This document shows, in pieces, positions 1 through 7,096 of a stretch of 64,000 bases of DNA. The stretch is from JASLCR01 sp046462475 (GTDB taxonomy: Bacteria; Patescibacteriota; Saccharimonadia; Saccharimonadales; Saccharimonadaceae), in contig JBKGVB010000015.1 of assembly GCA_046462475.1 (NCBI GenBank), positions 1 to 64,000 on the forward strand, read 5' to 3'. The position numbers and the translations under genes are program-made. The notes below the pieces were generated by a model. It saw only the letters and a list, made by a program, of their open reading frames with translations, did no database searches and was not told the origin of the DNA. The first letter of the stretch is position 1, and each line of letters starts with the position of its first letter.

Positions 1-53
1 CGGTGGCGAGCAGTATCTGTTGCAGACTTACCCATTCACACGGAAACAAGTTG

Positions 54-67
54 TTATTACGTAATAA
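54..67. repeat. 14-bp perfect palindrome
   Basis: The sequence TTATTAC/GTAATAA is a perfect inverted repeat with no spacer. It lies in the first 200 bases, where I see no coding frame. It could be a repressor operator or chance AT-rich symmetry. No gene is attached to it inside the window, because the first promoter starts at 132. Confidence 0.3.
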
Positions 68-131
68 GTTACAAAGTCGATGATAGCACAAAAAGCATCT
101 AAAAGTCAAGAGTTCCGTCTCTGGTGATGTA

Positions 132-160
132 TTGACAATGATTGGCACTTCTGCAATAAT
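132..160 (+). promoter_or_regulatory. Sigma70-type promoter of the 226 gene
   Basis: TTGACA at 132-137 and AATAAT at 155-160 are separated by exactly 17 nt. This is one of the best consensus promoters in the window. The start codon lies 65 nt further on and has its own ribosome-binding site, so this is a conventional leadered transcript. Confidence 0.75.
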
Positions 161-225
161 TCTAGCCGTATGGCAAGTGGCGGGAGATTCCCGTTACTTT
201 TTCAACTCCAAGAAAGGAGTTTGCC

Positions 226-459
226 ATGATCGATCAGATCGATGAGTCTCCGGAACGCTTGTCTATCGCGCACCAGTTTGCGCGTGAAGTGGGGAGCTTC
301 AAGGTACATGCTCCCCTTGCAGCAGGTGGTGCCTACCACATCGATGTTGCAGACAAGGACGGTGAGGTCATTGCCGTAATACGGCAAGTTGTCCCGGAAG
401 AAAAATCTCTCAGCTGCGAGATCACAAGCCGGGGCACCATTTCTCTCATGGTGTACTGA
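226..459 (+). CDS. Hypothetical protein, 77 aa
   Basis: I do not recognise this small soluble protein. It has no signal peptide or membrane segment, and it is moderately acidic with a mixed alpha/beta composition. The start is well supported: AGAAAGGAG at 211-219 lies 6 nt before the ATG, behind a near-consensus promoter at 132-160. The gene ends in TGA and is followed after about 20 nt by a strong GC hairpin (482-520). It belongs to a set of four small unknown genes in this window (226, 2819, 54182, 59826) that share strong promoters, ribosome-binding sites and GC-rich 3' hairpins, unlike the mostly leaderless genes around them. It is probably real because of its signals; the function is unknown. 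Confidence 0.7.
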   Translation: MIDQIDESPERLSIAHQFAREVGSFKVHAPLAAGGAYHIDVADKDGEVIAVIRQVVPEEKSLSCEITSRGTISLMVY

Positions 460-481
460 TCACCGCACAAGCTCGTATTTC

Positions 482-538
482 GCGGGGCTCCCTGGGGTAA
501 GATACCAGGTCGAGCCCCGCAAGTAATGCGGGCTTTTT
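482..538 (+). terminator. Two mutually exclusive hairpins ending in a U-run
   Basis: GCGGGGCTC (482-490) pairs with GAGCCCCGC (512-520), extended inside by CCTGG (491-495) and CCAGG (505-509). The same right arm can instead pair downstream, AGCCCCGC (513-520) with GCGGGCT (528-534, one bulge), followed directly by TTTTT. The second fold is a classical intrinsic terminator and the first would compete with it. It lies between the 226 gene and the carboxypeptidase gene. Confidence 0.7.
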
Positions 539-542
539 CATT

Positions 543-551
543 TGATATAAT
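543..551 (+). promoter_or_regulatory. Extended -10 promoter, leaderless
   Basis: TGA followed by TATAAT (546-551) is an extended -10 element. The ATG at 559 starts 7 nt after it, so transcription should begin at or next to the start codon. No recognisable -35 or ribosome-binding site is present. Confidence 0.65.
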
Positions 552-558
552 TGCTCGT

Positions 559-1458
559 ATGAGACACTTCCTTCGCACCTATCGCATATCGCTCATTATT
601 ATCCTGGCAGCTATTCTAGCCTCAACTCTCTCTGTGGGGTATATCGGATATAGAGTCCAGCAAAAGATTGAGGCCACCCACCAAAAATCTATCACCTATT
701 CAGCGGAGATGGACAAAAAGATCGCTGCAATAAAGGCCGAAAAAATTCGTCTTGCAGCCGAAGCTGCCAGGAAAAAGGCCGCCGAGGAGAAGGCGAAGAA
801 AGAGGCGGCCGCAAAAGCCCAGGCCGAAGCAAAAGCAAAACAAGCCCAGCAGAACGGATCGTCAGAGTATATCGTGTGGTCTGGCCCTCACAGTAATCCC
901 GCTCTCCTTGATGTGATCGTCAATAAGAAGCATCCTATTCAACCTGCAGGCTTTGTTCCAAATGTCGCAACGGTCAGCTGTGCTTCAAGCGGAACATCGG
1001 CCACTATTAGCCGTCTTGCCGTAAGTGATTTTCAAGCACTATGTATGGCGGCAGCAAAAGCTGGTGCGCCTCTGTCTATCACAAGCAGCTACCGCTCGTA
1101 CAACGATCAGGTAAGTACCTACAATTACTGGGTGAGCGTCAACGGCAGAGCCGAAGCGGATAGAGTCAGCGCAAGGCCAGGCTATAGCGAGCATCAGACT
1201 GGATTCTCCATTGACTTCGGGGCTGGCAGCGCATCACTTGATAGCTTCTGCGGCACAAAACAGCAAAAATGGCTTGCCTCAAATGCATATAAATATGGTT
1301 GGATTCAGCGCTATACGGCTGTCAATTCAAACCAAACCGGCTATGATCCTGAATGTTGGCATTATCGTTATATTGGCCGTTCCAACGCATCTGCATTCAT
1401 GGCAAGTGGCGCACTCTCTCTCGAGCAGTACTGGAATGTTGGCGGCGGTTTGTATTAA
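559..1458 (+). CDS. D-alanyl-D-alanine carboxypeptidase, VanY family
   Basis: This is a membrane-anchored peptidoglycan peptidase of 299 aa that should trim the terminal D-Ala from pentapeptide stems. Residues about 8-30 form a single N-terminal membrane segment. A Lys/Ala/Glu-rich coiled coil follows to about residue 105, and then the M15B catalytic domain. The zinc-site signature SxHxxGxxxD is visible as SEHQTGFSID near residue 209, and the second metal-ligand region appears as ECWHYRY near 265. I chose the ATG at 559 rather than the in-frame ATG at 526. The latter sits inside the terminator hairpin, whereas 559 lies 7 nt after an extended -10 and begins directly with the membrane anchor. 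The enzyme is likely exposed outside the membrane and could act on its own or a host wall. Confidence 0.88.
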   Translation: MRHFLRTYRISLIIILAAILASTLSVGYIGYRVQQKIEATHQKSITYSAEMDKKIAAIKAEKIRLAAEAARKKAAEEKAKKEAAAKAQAEAKAKQAQQNGSSEYIVWSGPHSNPALLDVIVNKKHPIQPAGFVPNVATVSCASSGTSATISRLAVSDFQALCMAAAKAGAPLSITSSYRSYNDQVSTYNYWVSVNGRAEADRVSARPGYSEHQTGFSIDFGAGSASLDSFCGTKQQKWLASNAYKYGWIQRYTAVNSNQTGYDPECWHYRYIGRSNASAFMASGALSLEQYWNVGGGLY

Positions 1459-1805
1459 ATAACAATACCCGCTGGCACGAAGTAACTCACAATACCAATC
1501 ACAATCAGTACCGCATACCAGATCTTACGGTCAGTTTGATGTTTTTCAAGTAGTTTAATAGCGACTATCCCGGCCAAAAGACCAAGAGGAAGGGCATTCA
1601 AAGACAGTCCAAGCCAAATTACTGGCGTACTAAACTTCAGCCAAAGAGTACCGAGAATAACAACAATTATCAGCTTGAGTAGGTACGTGCTATCGCTCTC
1701 AAATAGGATCTCCCGCCCAATTTTCGGCAATGTACGTTTCTGCACTCTCTTAGGTGCTGGTTTCTTGCGCTTAGGCTGAGAATTAGTTGTATTTGTTTTT
1801 GCCAT
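1455..1805 (-). CDS. Small membrane protein, 116 aa
   Basis: Unknown protein. The first 40 residues are rich in Lys, Arg and Pro (for example KRKKPAPKRVQKR). Three hydrophobic segments follow at roughly residues 47-65, 67-87 and 95-113. The start ATG at 1805 is preferred over ATGs 9 and 12 nt upstream because TACAAT (1816-1821) lies only 10 nt before it, with TTGCTT 16 nt further up, which predicts an almost leaderless mRNA. Its last 4 nt overlap the convergent carboxypeptidase gene. It is transcribed divergently from the 1890 gene, whose product also has a basic tail and a membrane segment. Confidence 0.65.
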   Translation of the reverse strand: MAKTNTTNSQPKRKKPAPKRVQKRTLPKIGREILFESDSTYLLKLIIVVILGTLWLKFSTPVIWLGLSLNALPLGLLAGIVAIKLLEKHQTDRKIWYAVLIVIGIVSYFVPAGIVI

Positions 1806-1815
1806 TTCTACCATC

Positions 1816-1843
1816 ATTGTAACAAACCAATCACTAAAAGCAA
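1816..1843 (-). promoter_or_regulatory. Promoter of the 1455-1805 gene
   Basis: On the minus strand, TTGCTT (1838-1843), a 16-nt spacer and TACAAT (1816-1821). The start codon follows 10 nt after the -10, so any leader would be only a few nucleotides. Confidence 0.5.
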
Positions 1844-1877
1844 AAGCGATATCATTCCCTTTTGCAATGTTTTTGTG

Positions 1878-1883
1878 TATACT
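1878..1883 (+). promoter_or_regulatory. -10 element, leaderless promoter
   Basis: TATACT lies 6 nt before the ATG at 1890. I see no ribosome-binding site and no clear -35. Confidence 0.5.
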
Positions 1884-1889
1884 TCCCGT

Positions 1890-2216
1890 ATGGCTACTAC
1901 TAAATCATCATCGAAGAAGCGAACCTCTGTAAAATCAACCAAAGCAGCACCTAAGACTAAGGCGCGTACAACAAAGCGCACCAACAAGGGTACGGCCCAG
2001 AAGTCATTTGCACTTCAGGCTGAAGATCGCCCTTTCATGACATTCCAGCCGACAAAACAGAGCCTCTACTGGATAGTACTGGGCGTCGTTGTCGTCGGAT
2101 TCACGCTGTGGATTATGAAGCTACAAGCGGACATTCAGAACATCTATGACAATATTGACAGGAGCACGAATACCACTATCACTTCTCCTACGACAGGACA
2201 TAAAACACATCGCTAG
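1890..2216 (+). CDS. Basic-tailed single-pass membrane protein, 108 aa
   Basis: Unknown protein. The first 40 residues are very rich in Lys, Thr, Ala and Ser (for example KRTSVKSTKAAPKTKART), resembling histone-like or linker tails. A single hydrophobic segment at about residues 61-83 follows, then a short polar C-terminus. The tail should be cytoplasmic by the positive-inside rule and could touch DNA or RNA; that is inference only. The ATG at 1890 is preferred over an in-frame start at 1875 because TATACT ends 6 nt before it. It converges on rpsJ with a shared bidirectional terminator. Confidence 0.6.
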   Translation: MATTKSSSKKRTSVKSTKAAPKTKARTTKRTNKGTAQKSFALQAEDRPFMTFQPTKQSLYWIVLGVVVVGFTLWIMKLQADIQNIYDNIDRSTNTTITSPTTGHKTHR

Positions 2217-2234
2217 TTCGTTGAGCAGTCTATC

Positions 2235-2261
2235 AAAAAGCGCCCCGATGAGGCGCTTTTT
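2235..2261. terminator. Bidirectional intrinsic terminator
   Basis: AAAAAGCGCC (2235-2244) and GGCGCTTTTT (2252-2261) form a 10-bp stem with a 7-nt loop. It has T-runs in both directions, so it serves both the 1890 gene and rpsJ. Confidence 0.9.
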
Positions 2262-2280
2262 ATATATGATACGGAACGTA

Positions 2281-2601
2281 TTACATACGGATTTCTGCAT
2301 CAACACCAGCTGGCAGGCTGAGGTTTTGCAGGCTATCAATAGTCTTTGGAGTTGCGTTTGTAATGTCGATAAGGCGTTTATGAACGCGCATTTCAAAGGC
2401 TTCACCACCTTGCTTATAGACATGCGGGCTTTTCACCACCGTATATGTACTCTTGCGAGTTGGGAGTGGTACTGGGCCAGCAACACTTGCACCGGTACGA
2501 ATAGCGGTGTCGATGATTTGCTTTGCTGACTGGTCGATCACTTTGTGATCATACGCTTTTAGGCGGATGCGGATCTTGAGACCGGCTTCTTTTTCTGCCA
2601 T
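2281..2601 (-). CDS. rpsJ: 30S ribosomal protein S10
   Basis: S10, 106 aa, the usual length, is a component of the 30S head and in other bacteria the NusE partner of NusB in antitermination. The family pattern is clear: basic N-terminus IRIRLKAYDHKVID, central PLPTRKSTYTV, and MRVHKRLIDI near the end. AAGGAG lies 9 nt before the ATG. In most bacteria S10 opens the S10 operon; here it stands alone, with its own promoter about 120 nt upstream and a terminator right after it. No rplC follows. The long leader could carry regulation (a small TTACG/CGTAA hairpin is visible), but I see no known S10-leader fold. Confidence 0.97.
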   Translation of the reverse strand: MAEKEAGLKIRIRLKAYDHKVIDQSAKQIIDTAIRTGASVAGPVPLPTRKSTYTVVKSPHVYKQGGEAFEMRVHKRLIDITNATPKTIDSLQNLSLPAGVDAEIRM

Positions 2602-2722
2602 GAGAAAAATCTCCTTATTATATGCGCTCTAACGCGGCACACTTACGAAACCGTAACCTCTCGCTCGAATCGGAATCTAGTCATCGTCTGGCGGAGTTGT
2701 CGGTATGATTAATAACCTCTTT

Positions 2723-2750
2723 ATTATAGCAGATCCCACGAAATCATCAA
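2723..2750 (-). promoter_or_regulatory. rpsJ promoter
   Basis: On the minus strand, TTGATG (2745-2750), a 16-nt spacer and TATAAT (2723-2728). A leader of about 115 nt precedes the ATG at 2601. Confidence 0.6.
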
Positions 2751-2751
2751 C

Positions 2752-2780
2752 TTGCATATTTACTAACTAAATAGTATAGT
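2752..2780 (+). promoter_or_regulatory. Promoter of the 2819 gene
   Basis: TTGCAT (2752-2757), a 17-nt spacer and TATAGT (2775-2780). It is back-to-back with the rpsJ promoter, and the two -35 regions are adjacent. Confidence 0.65.
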
Positions 2781-2818
2781 TTGCCCAGTTGCACCTACAC
2801 ATCACAGAAAGGAATGTC

Positions 2819-3172
2819 ATGACTTTTTACAAAGTCACAGAAGCTCACGACGGCGCCTTTTCGGCAAAGATCTGGATCGATACCAGACTCGATCCGAGCG
2901 ATGACACACCGTTCGAGAGCGAGTCTGACACCACGGCCTGGCTTCTCATCACACCCGCCATCACCGTTGGGGACATCCTCCAGGATGCATTCCCCACTTT
3001 CCCAGACTTCGAGCTGCTGGTTTCGACACCGAACAAGTCCATATTCACGCAGCCCATTGACTGGTCCGGCCCGTTTGACTCATTCGCTGAGTTCAAGGAG
3101 TATGTTCGCGATCGCCTAGTGTGGCTCACATCAACCCTTGCGAGGCTTGAGTCCGGAACATTCTTCCAGTAG
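2819..3172 (+). CDS. Hypothetical protein, 117 aa
   Basis: Unknown soluble acidic protein with many Asp, Glu, Thr and aromatic residues and no signal peptide or membrane segment. The ATG at 2819 follows GAAAGGAATGTC, a good ribosome-binding site, and replaces an in-frame TTG at 2789. C-ending codons are frequent, so it reads as slightly more GC-rich than neighbouring genes. Like the 226, 54182 and 59826 genes it has a consensus-like promoter with 17-nt spacing and a large GC-rich hairpin after the stop. It is a single-gene unit. It may be a lineage-specific or recently acquired gene; no function can be assigned. Confidence 0.65.
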   Translation: MTFYKVTEAHDGAFSAKIWIDTRLDPSDDTPFESESDTTAWLLITPAITVGDILQDAFPTFPDFELLVSTPNKSIFTQPIDWSGPFDSFAEFKEYVRDRLVWLTSTLARLESGTFFQ

Positions 3173-3177
3173 ACAAC

Positions 3178-3233
3178 TCCCCCGCCTCACCCCATGCGAG
3201 AGCCCCTCGGCTCCTTCGGGGTCGGCGGGGTTT
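3178..3233 (+). terminator. GC-rich intrinsic terminator
   Basis: CCCCGCC (3180-3186) pairs with GGCGGGG (3224-3230) and is followed by TTT. An inner stem AGCCCC/GGGGT strengthens the fold. It follows the 2819 gene by a few bases. Confidence 0.75.
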
Positions 3234-3244
3234 CGCATATCTAC

Positions 3245-3273
3245 TTGATATATCTTTCATAATATGATATTAT
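3245..3273 (+). promoter_or_regulatory. Leaderless promoter, both hexamers visible
   Basis: TTGATA (3245-3250), a 17-nt spacer and TATTAT (3268-3273), with TGA just before the -10. The ATG at 3280 follows 6 nt later. This is one of the clearest leaderless arrangements in the window. Confidence 0.75.
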
Positions 3274-3279
3274 ATAGAT

Positions 3280-3576
3280 ATGGTACTGCAAGATAGGCAG
3301 CGTCAATCCAGCATAGAGCGTACAGTAGACTCGCTACGCGCAAAGAAGATACGTACGCATTTGTTTAATTGTATACATAATCTCGTTGATGATGCTATTA
3401 GTTCTAATAGTGAAGTACGTAGCTTTCGAGCTCCTGTACGTAGCGAGGATCGACTTGTTCATCTGGTTCTACAGAGCCACCCTCGCGCCATTGCCGTAGC
3501 AAGCGATGAACGTATTGCATCACTGCATTACGACAGCTCAGTGACACCACCAGAAATAATCATAGACCTCAAGTAA
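3280..3576 (+). CDS. Hypothetical protein, 98 aa
   Basis: Unknown small soluble protein, basic in its first third (MVLQDRQRQSSIERTV, then LRAKKIRTH) and more neutral later. No membrane segment or recognised motif is visible. A strong promoter 6 nt upstream and a strong terminator directly downstream support it as a real single-gene unit. It converges on tuf with a shared terminator. A small regulator or nucleic-acid-binding protein is possible from the basic helices, but that is a guess. Confidence 0.6.
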   Translation: MVLQDRQRQSSIERTVDSLRAKKIRTHLFNCIHNLVDDAISSNSEVRSFRAPVRSEDRLVHLVLQSHPRAIAVASDERIASLHYDSSVTPPEIIIDLK

Positions 3577-3578
3577 GT

Positions 3579-3606
3579 AAATACCTCCGATTTCTCGGAG
3601 GTATTT
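3579..3606. terminator. Bidirectional terminator between the 3280 gene and tuf
   Basis: AAATACCTCCGA (3579-3590) and TCGGAGGTATTT (3595-3606) form a perfect 12-bp stem with a 4-nt loop. T-rich tracts lie on both strands. Confidence 0.9.
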
Positions 3607-3627
3607 TATATTAGGTGTTATGCTAGA

Positions 3628-4812
3628 TTACTTAGTAATCTTTGTAACGACACCAGCACCAACGGTGCGGCCACCTTCACGGATTGCGAAGTTAAGACCC
3701 TGCTCCATAGCGATAGGTGCAAGAAGCTTCACGTTGAAAGTGATAGTGTCACCAGGCATGACCATTTCTTTGTCAGCTGGGAGCTCAACTTCACCGGTTA
3801 CGTCAGTAGTACGGAAGTAGAACTGTGGTTTGTAACCCTTAGTGAATGGAGTGTGACGACCACCTTCTTCTTTCTTTAGGATGTAAACTTCAGCTTCAAA
3901 TTCAGTATGCGGAGCAACTGAACCTGGCTTTGCAACAACCTGACCGCGCTCGATCTGCTCGCGCTCGATACCGCGAAGGAGAAGACCAGCGTTGTCGCCT
4001 GCTTGACCTTGGTCAAGGTTCTTCTTGAAGGCTTCGATACCAGTAACAACTGATTTCTGAGTAGCCTTGATACCAACGATTTCAACTTCGTCGTTGAGCT
4101 TGATAATACCTTGCTCAATACGACCAGTCGCAACAGTACCACGACCCTTGATTGAGAAGACGTCTTCAATAGGCATGAGGAAATCTTTATCGAGGTCACG
4201 TACTGGCTCTTCGACATATTCGTCAAGTGCTTTTACAAGCTCCATGATAGCGTCTTCAGATGCAGCGTCACCTTCGAGGGCCTTGGTAGCAGAACCCTTG
4301 ATGATTGGTGCGTTGTCGCCGTCGTAACCGTTCTTTGTAAGAAGTTCACGAACATCCATTTCAACGAGCTCAACGAGCTCAGGATCAGCGAGGTCCATCT
4401 TGTTCAGGAAGACAACAATCTTTGGCACGTTCACCTGGTGAGCAAGCAATACGTGCTCACGAGTCTGTGGAAGCGGACCGTCGTTTGCAGCAACCACGAG
4501 GATTGCGCCGTCGATCTGAGCAGCACCAGTGATCATGTTCTTAACGTAGTCAGCGTGTCCTGGCATGTCCACGTGAGCGTAGTGACGCTTTTCTGATTCG
4601 TATTCCTGGTGAGAAGAAGCAATGGTAATACCACGAGCTTTTTCCTCTGGTGCGTTGTCGATATCTTCGTAGTTACGAGGCTTGTTGACGTCGCTTGGAA
4701 GTTTTTTAGCAAGCACGTGAGTGATTGCAGCTGTTAGAGTTGTTTTACCGTGGTCGACGTGGCCCATAGTACCTACGTTGACGTGTGGCTTTGATCGATC
4801 GAAATCGGCCAT
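3628..4812 (-). CDS. tuf: Elongation factor Tu
   Basis: EF-Tu, 394 aa, is the GTPase that brings aminoacyl-tRNA to the ribosome. All G motifs are present: GHVDHGKTT (P-loop) near residue 17, DMPGHADYV (G3) near 80 and NKMDLAD (G4) near 136; the beta-barrel domains 2 and 3 follow. Note that G3 reads DMPGH rather than the usual DCPGH, so the conserved Cys is replaced by Met. AAAGGAG lies about 10 nt before the ATG. It has its own promoter (4921-4949) and terminator, so it is not co-transcribed with fusA as in a classical str operon. Confidence 0.98.
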   Translation of the reverse strand: MADFDRSKPHVNVGTMGHVDHGKTTLTAAITHVLAKKLPSDVNKPRNYEDIDNAPEEKARGITIASSHQEYESEKRHYAHVDMPGHADYVKNMITGAAQIDGAILVVAANDGPLPQTREHVLLAHQVNVPKIVVFLNKMDLADPELVELVEMDVRELLTKNGYDGDNAPIIKGSATKALEGDAASEDAIMELVKALDEYVEEPVRDLDKDFLMPIEDVFSIKGRGTVATGRIEQGIIKLNDEVEIVGIKATQKSVVTGIEAFKKNLDQGQAGDNAGLLLRGIEREQIERGQVVAKPGSVAPHTEFEAEVYILKKEEGGRHTPFTKGYKPQFYFRTTDVTGEVELPADKEMVMPGDTITFNVKLLAPIAMEQGLNFAIREGGRTVGAGVVTKITK

Positions 4813-4885
4813 GAGCTAGATACTCCTTTATTAGTTAATTAGTTTTACTTGCGACGCGAGCTTGCAGGCTATTGTGATATCACAT

Positions 4886-4910
4886 CCGCCAAAAAAACGC
4901 GCCCAAGCGT
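4886..4910 (-). promoter_or_regulatory. Possible weak attenuator in the tuf leader
   Basis: In the tuf 5' leader, read on the minus strand, ACGC-TTGGGC-GCGT is followed by seven Ts. The stem is only 4 bp, so termination here would be weak. The position between promoter and ribosome-binding site would suit attenuation. Confidence 0.25.
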
Positions 4911-4920
4911 CTAGTTCAAT

Positions 4921-4949
4921 ATTATAGATAAGTTAGCCAAGAAAGTAAA
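4921..4949 (-). promoter_or_regulatory. tuf promoter
   Basis: On the minus strand, TTTACT (4944-4949), a 17-nt spacer and TATAAT (4921-4926). The leader is about 100 nt long. Confidence 0.7.
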
Positions 4950-4994
4950 CAGCTCTCAGTATCTAAAATTAACATCGATGCTTGCGTGCTGAGA

Positions 4995-6179
4995 CTAGGC
5001 TTGCTCATCAGAGAATGAGAGCTTGTCAGGAATCATCATTTGACGCTTTTTACCCGCTCTCCATGTGCCAATAGCCCAACCGATTGGCAATACGTCGTGA
5101 TAACCGATAACATCTGCAGCATTTCTCAGGAGCGAACCGAGCAAGCCTCCAAATCGAAGCTTTTTCCATTCAAACAACGCCCAGTTGTGTCCGATCGGCA
5201 CAACAGATGGTGGCAGTACTGCCTTATACTTCTTGCCTGAGCCACCAAGATGCTTTGCAACAAACTGCGCGTCATGCAAGGCCGTCTGAGCCAGTCCCGC
5301 ATAAGCTGTCGCCGCATTGTCGCCAATTACATAGATATGTGGAGCAGCTCGCATAAATTCATCTACGACTACCTTGCCGCGCTCATTTAACTGGAAGTGG
5401 TCGGCGTTATCTTGATAAAATGGTGCATTTGCCACTCCTGATGTCCAAATAACGGTGTGTGATGAAAGTGGCTTGCCATCGACAATCAAAGCATCTGCTG
5501 TCTCGCGTTCGACTTTCTTGCCGAGCTGTACGTCAATGCCGAGCTTTTCCAGTTGATTCTGTGCCATTGCACTCGCCTTTTCACTCATGCGAGGCAAGAC
5601 GCGTGGCGCAGCTTCAATAAGACTGATTCCTGGTAGATTTTCATTGCGCACGTTATATTTTTTACGCAACACATTGAGGTATTCCCCAAGCGCGCCAGCA
5701 AGCTCGACACCCGTAGGTCCAGCTCCGACAATCACATAGTTCTTCTCGTCGTCCGACCCATCACTCATTTCCTCAACAAGATGCTTTTGGAGCTCCCTCA
5801 CTTCTGCTTCTGACTTAATCCCAAATGCATACGTATCAAGACCTTTAATCCCAAAATATGTAGTGACGCTTCCTAAAGCAAATACGATATTGTCGTACTT
5901 ATATACTCGTCCACTTGCTCCGGTGACGATGCTTTCATTCGGAGTAATAGACTGGATGGTATCCTCTACAATGCGAACGTTCTTTGTTTTTCGGAAGATC
6001 CTCTCAAGTGGCACCCACGATTCCTTGTAGCTGTGCCCAGTGGCTGTGCTATAGAGTGCAGGATAATACTGAAAATACTGCGTGTTCGAGATAAGTGTGA
6101 TGTCATTTGTCTTTTTCTTCGAAAGTTCCAGTGCTGTCTTAATCCCGCCAAAGCCGCCGCCAACAATTGTAATATTCAT
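4995..6179 (-). CDS. Type II NADH dehydrogenase-like FAD oxidoreductase
   Basis: This 394-aa flavoprotein should oxidise NADH and pass electrons to a quinone at the inner face of the membrane without pumping protons. The N-terminal FAD-binding GGGFGG loop (about residues 7-12) and the second dinucleotide site VGAGPTGVELAGAL (about 152-165) are clear, as is the late FAD motif YVIGDNA (about 280). A hydrophobic C-terminal stretch with LLGSLL fits membrane association. AAGAAGAG lies about 11 nt before the ATG. No other respiratory gene is in the window, so the electron acceptor is unknown. Some Saccharibacteria are reported to carry NDH-2 with a terminal oxidase, so the family is plausible in this lineage; a disulfide or sulfide oxidoreductase is less likely. 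Confidence 0.8.
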   Translation of the reverse strand: MNITIVGGGFGGIKTALELSKKKTNDITLISNTQYFQYYPALYSTATGHSYKESWVPLERIFRKTKNVRIVEDTIQSITPNESIVTGASGRVYKYDNIVFALGSVTTYFGIKGLDTYAFGIKSEAEVRELQKHLVEEMSDGSDDEKNYVIVGAGPTGVELAGALGEYLNVLRKKYNVRNENLPGISLIEAAPRVLPRMSEKASAMAQNQLEKLGIDVQLGKKVERETADALIVDGKPLSSHTVIWTSGVANAPFYQDNADHFQLNERGKVVVDEFMRAAPHIYVIGDNAATAYAGLAQTALHDAQFVAKHLGGSGKKYKAVLPPSVVPIGHNWALFEWKKLRFGGLLGSLLRNAADVIGYHDVLPIGWAIGTWRAGKKRQMMIPDKLSFSDEQA

Positions 6180-6222
6180 ACTTAAATATTCTCTTCTTTG
6201 TTTTATAGTGATGTTAATTCAC

Positions 6223-6231
6223 AGTATAGCA
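6223..6231 (-). promoter_or_regulatory. Extended -10 promoter of the NADH dehydrogenase gene
   Basis: On the minus strand, TGC followed by TATACT (6223-6228). The leader is about 40 nt. It abuts the terminator at 6238-6268. Confidence 0.5.
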
Positions 6232-6237
6232 AAAGGC

Positions 6238-6268
6238 GGCACCGCAACAAACTTTTTGCTGCGGTGCC
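6238..6268 (-). terminator. Terminator after the 6285-7004 gene
   Basis: GGCACCGCA (6238-6246) and TGCGGTGCC (6260-6268) form a perfect 9-bp stem. On the minus strand it is followed by GCCTTTTGC. Confidence 0.7.
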
Positions 6269-6284
6269 AATGTGATTCTTAGTT

Positions 6285-7004
6285 TTAGTTATAGAAGCTA
6301 TCGTAATTATTCGACGAATTGTTATTCAGATAATTGTAGCTATTGCTATTCTGGCAACGGCTATTAACGTAAAGCGCGTACATACAGTCCGTGCGCGTAG
6401 GTGCATCTTTTCGTACGACAACCATTGTTACGTTAGCGACAAGGAGAACAGCCGATAGTGCCGCAACGACGATTGCCGACATCATGACGAATTTACGTGA
6501 TACACGCTTTACTACCATGAAAAGACCAAACACGAGTGTTGCAATCGCAAAAAGTGCTGGAATAGTCGTTCCGACCAGTGTCTTGCCCACATCATCACCA
6601 AGCCCAAAGAGTGATGTTGATAGACTAGAAAAGAGCACGCCCGCAAGCCCGACAACACCAAGTACAACACCTATCATCCAAATCGTTAGAAATACCGTTC
6701 GCGCCTTCTTTTCATATACACCAGGTTCAATCATTTCTTGTCCCGTGACCCGTGAGTACATCCAGAATCCTGCAATACCAAGCACGATGAGTCCACCAAG
6801 CTGGCCAGCGGTGACTTCTGCGAGAGAGCGTCCACTATAGCTATCATTGAGAATGAGCCCGAAGAAGCTAAACCATAACGATGATGCAATGCCTAAAAAG
6901 CTTCCCAATAGCAAGAGCATCAAGATATATTCTGCAATATACACATCCGTTCGCCGGAACCAACGTCGCCAAACTGGATTAGGATTGGTTTGAGTTGTTG
7001 CCAT
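6285..7004 (-). CDS. Multi-pass membrane protein, 239 aa
   Basis: Unknown integral membrane protein. About five hydrophobic segments are visible (roughly residues 22-48, 64-85, 104-124, 145-165 and 172-195). A short tail very rich in Asn, Ser and Tyr (SNSYNYLNNNSSNNYD) follows. The start at 7004 is preferred over an in-frame GTG at 7055 because AAAGGAGGTG lies 7 nt upstream of it, and because a promoter (TTGACG, 16 nt, TATAAT at 7033-7038) lies between the two candidates. It is a single-gene unit between the fusA terminator and its own terminator. Confidence 0.7.
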   Translation of the reverse strand: MATTQTNPNPVWRRWFRRTDVYIAEYILMLLLLGSFLGIASSLWFSFFGLILNDSYSGRSLAEVTAGQLGGLIVLGIAGFWMYSRVTGQEMIEPGVYEKKARTVFLTIWMIGVVLGVVGLAGVLFSSLSTSLFGLGDDVGKTLVGTTIPALFAIATLVFGLFMVVKRVSRKFVMMSAIVVAALSAVLLVANVTMVVVRKDAPTRTDCMYALYVNSRCQNSNSYNYLNNNSSNNYDSFYN

Positions 7005-7032
7005 AATACTACACCTCCTTTGTGGTAGCTTT

Positions 7033-7060
7033 ATTATAACCCTCACGCCTTTCACGTCAA
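7033..7060 (-). promoter_or_regulatory. Promoter of the 6285-7004 gene
   Basis: On the minus strand, TTGACG (7055-7060), a 16-nt spacer and TATAAT (7033-7038), followed by a short leader with AAAGGAGGTG. Confidence 0.65.
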
Positions 7061-7062
7061 GA

Positions 7063-7091
7063 AAATACCCCGGTTGATGGCCGGGGTATTT
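7063..7091. terminator. fusA terminator
   Basis: AAATACCCCGG (7063-7073) and CCGGGGTATTT (7081-7091) form a perfect 11-bp stem with T-tracts on both sides. It sits just after the fusA stop on the minus strand. Confidence 0.9.
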
Positions 7092-7096
7092 CTCTG

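Noticed and set aside
526..558. Upstream in-frame ATG for the carboxypeptidase
   Set aside because: It lies inside the terminator hairpin, and the -10 element lies between it and the ATG at 559.
2146..2529. Plus-strand open frame across the end of the 1890 gene and rpsJ
   Set aside because: It runs through a bidirectional terminator and is antisense to rpsJ, with a Cys-rich random-looking product.
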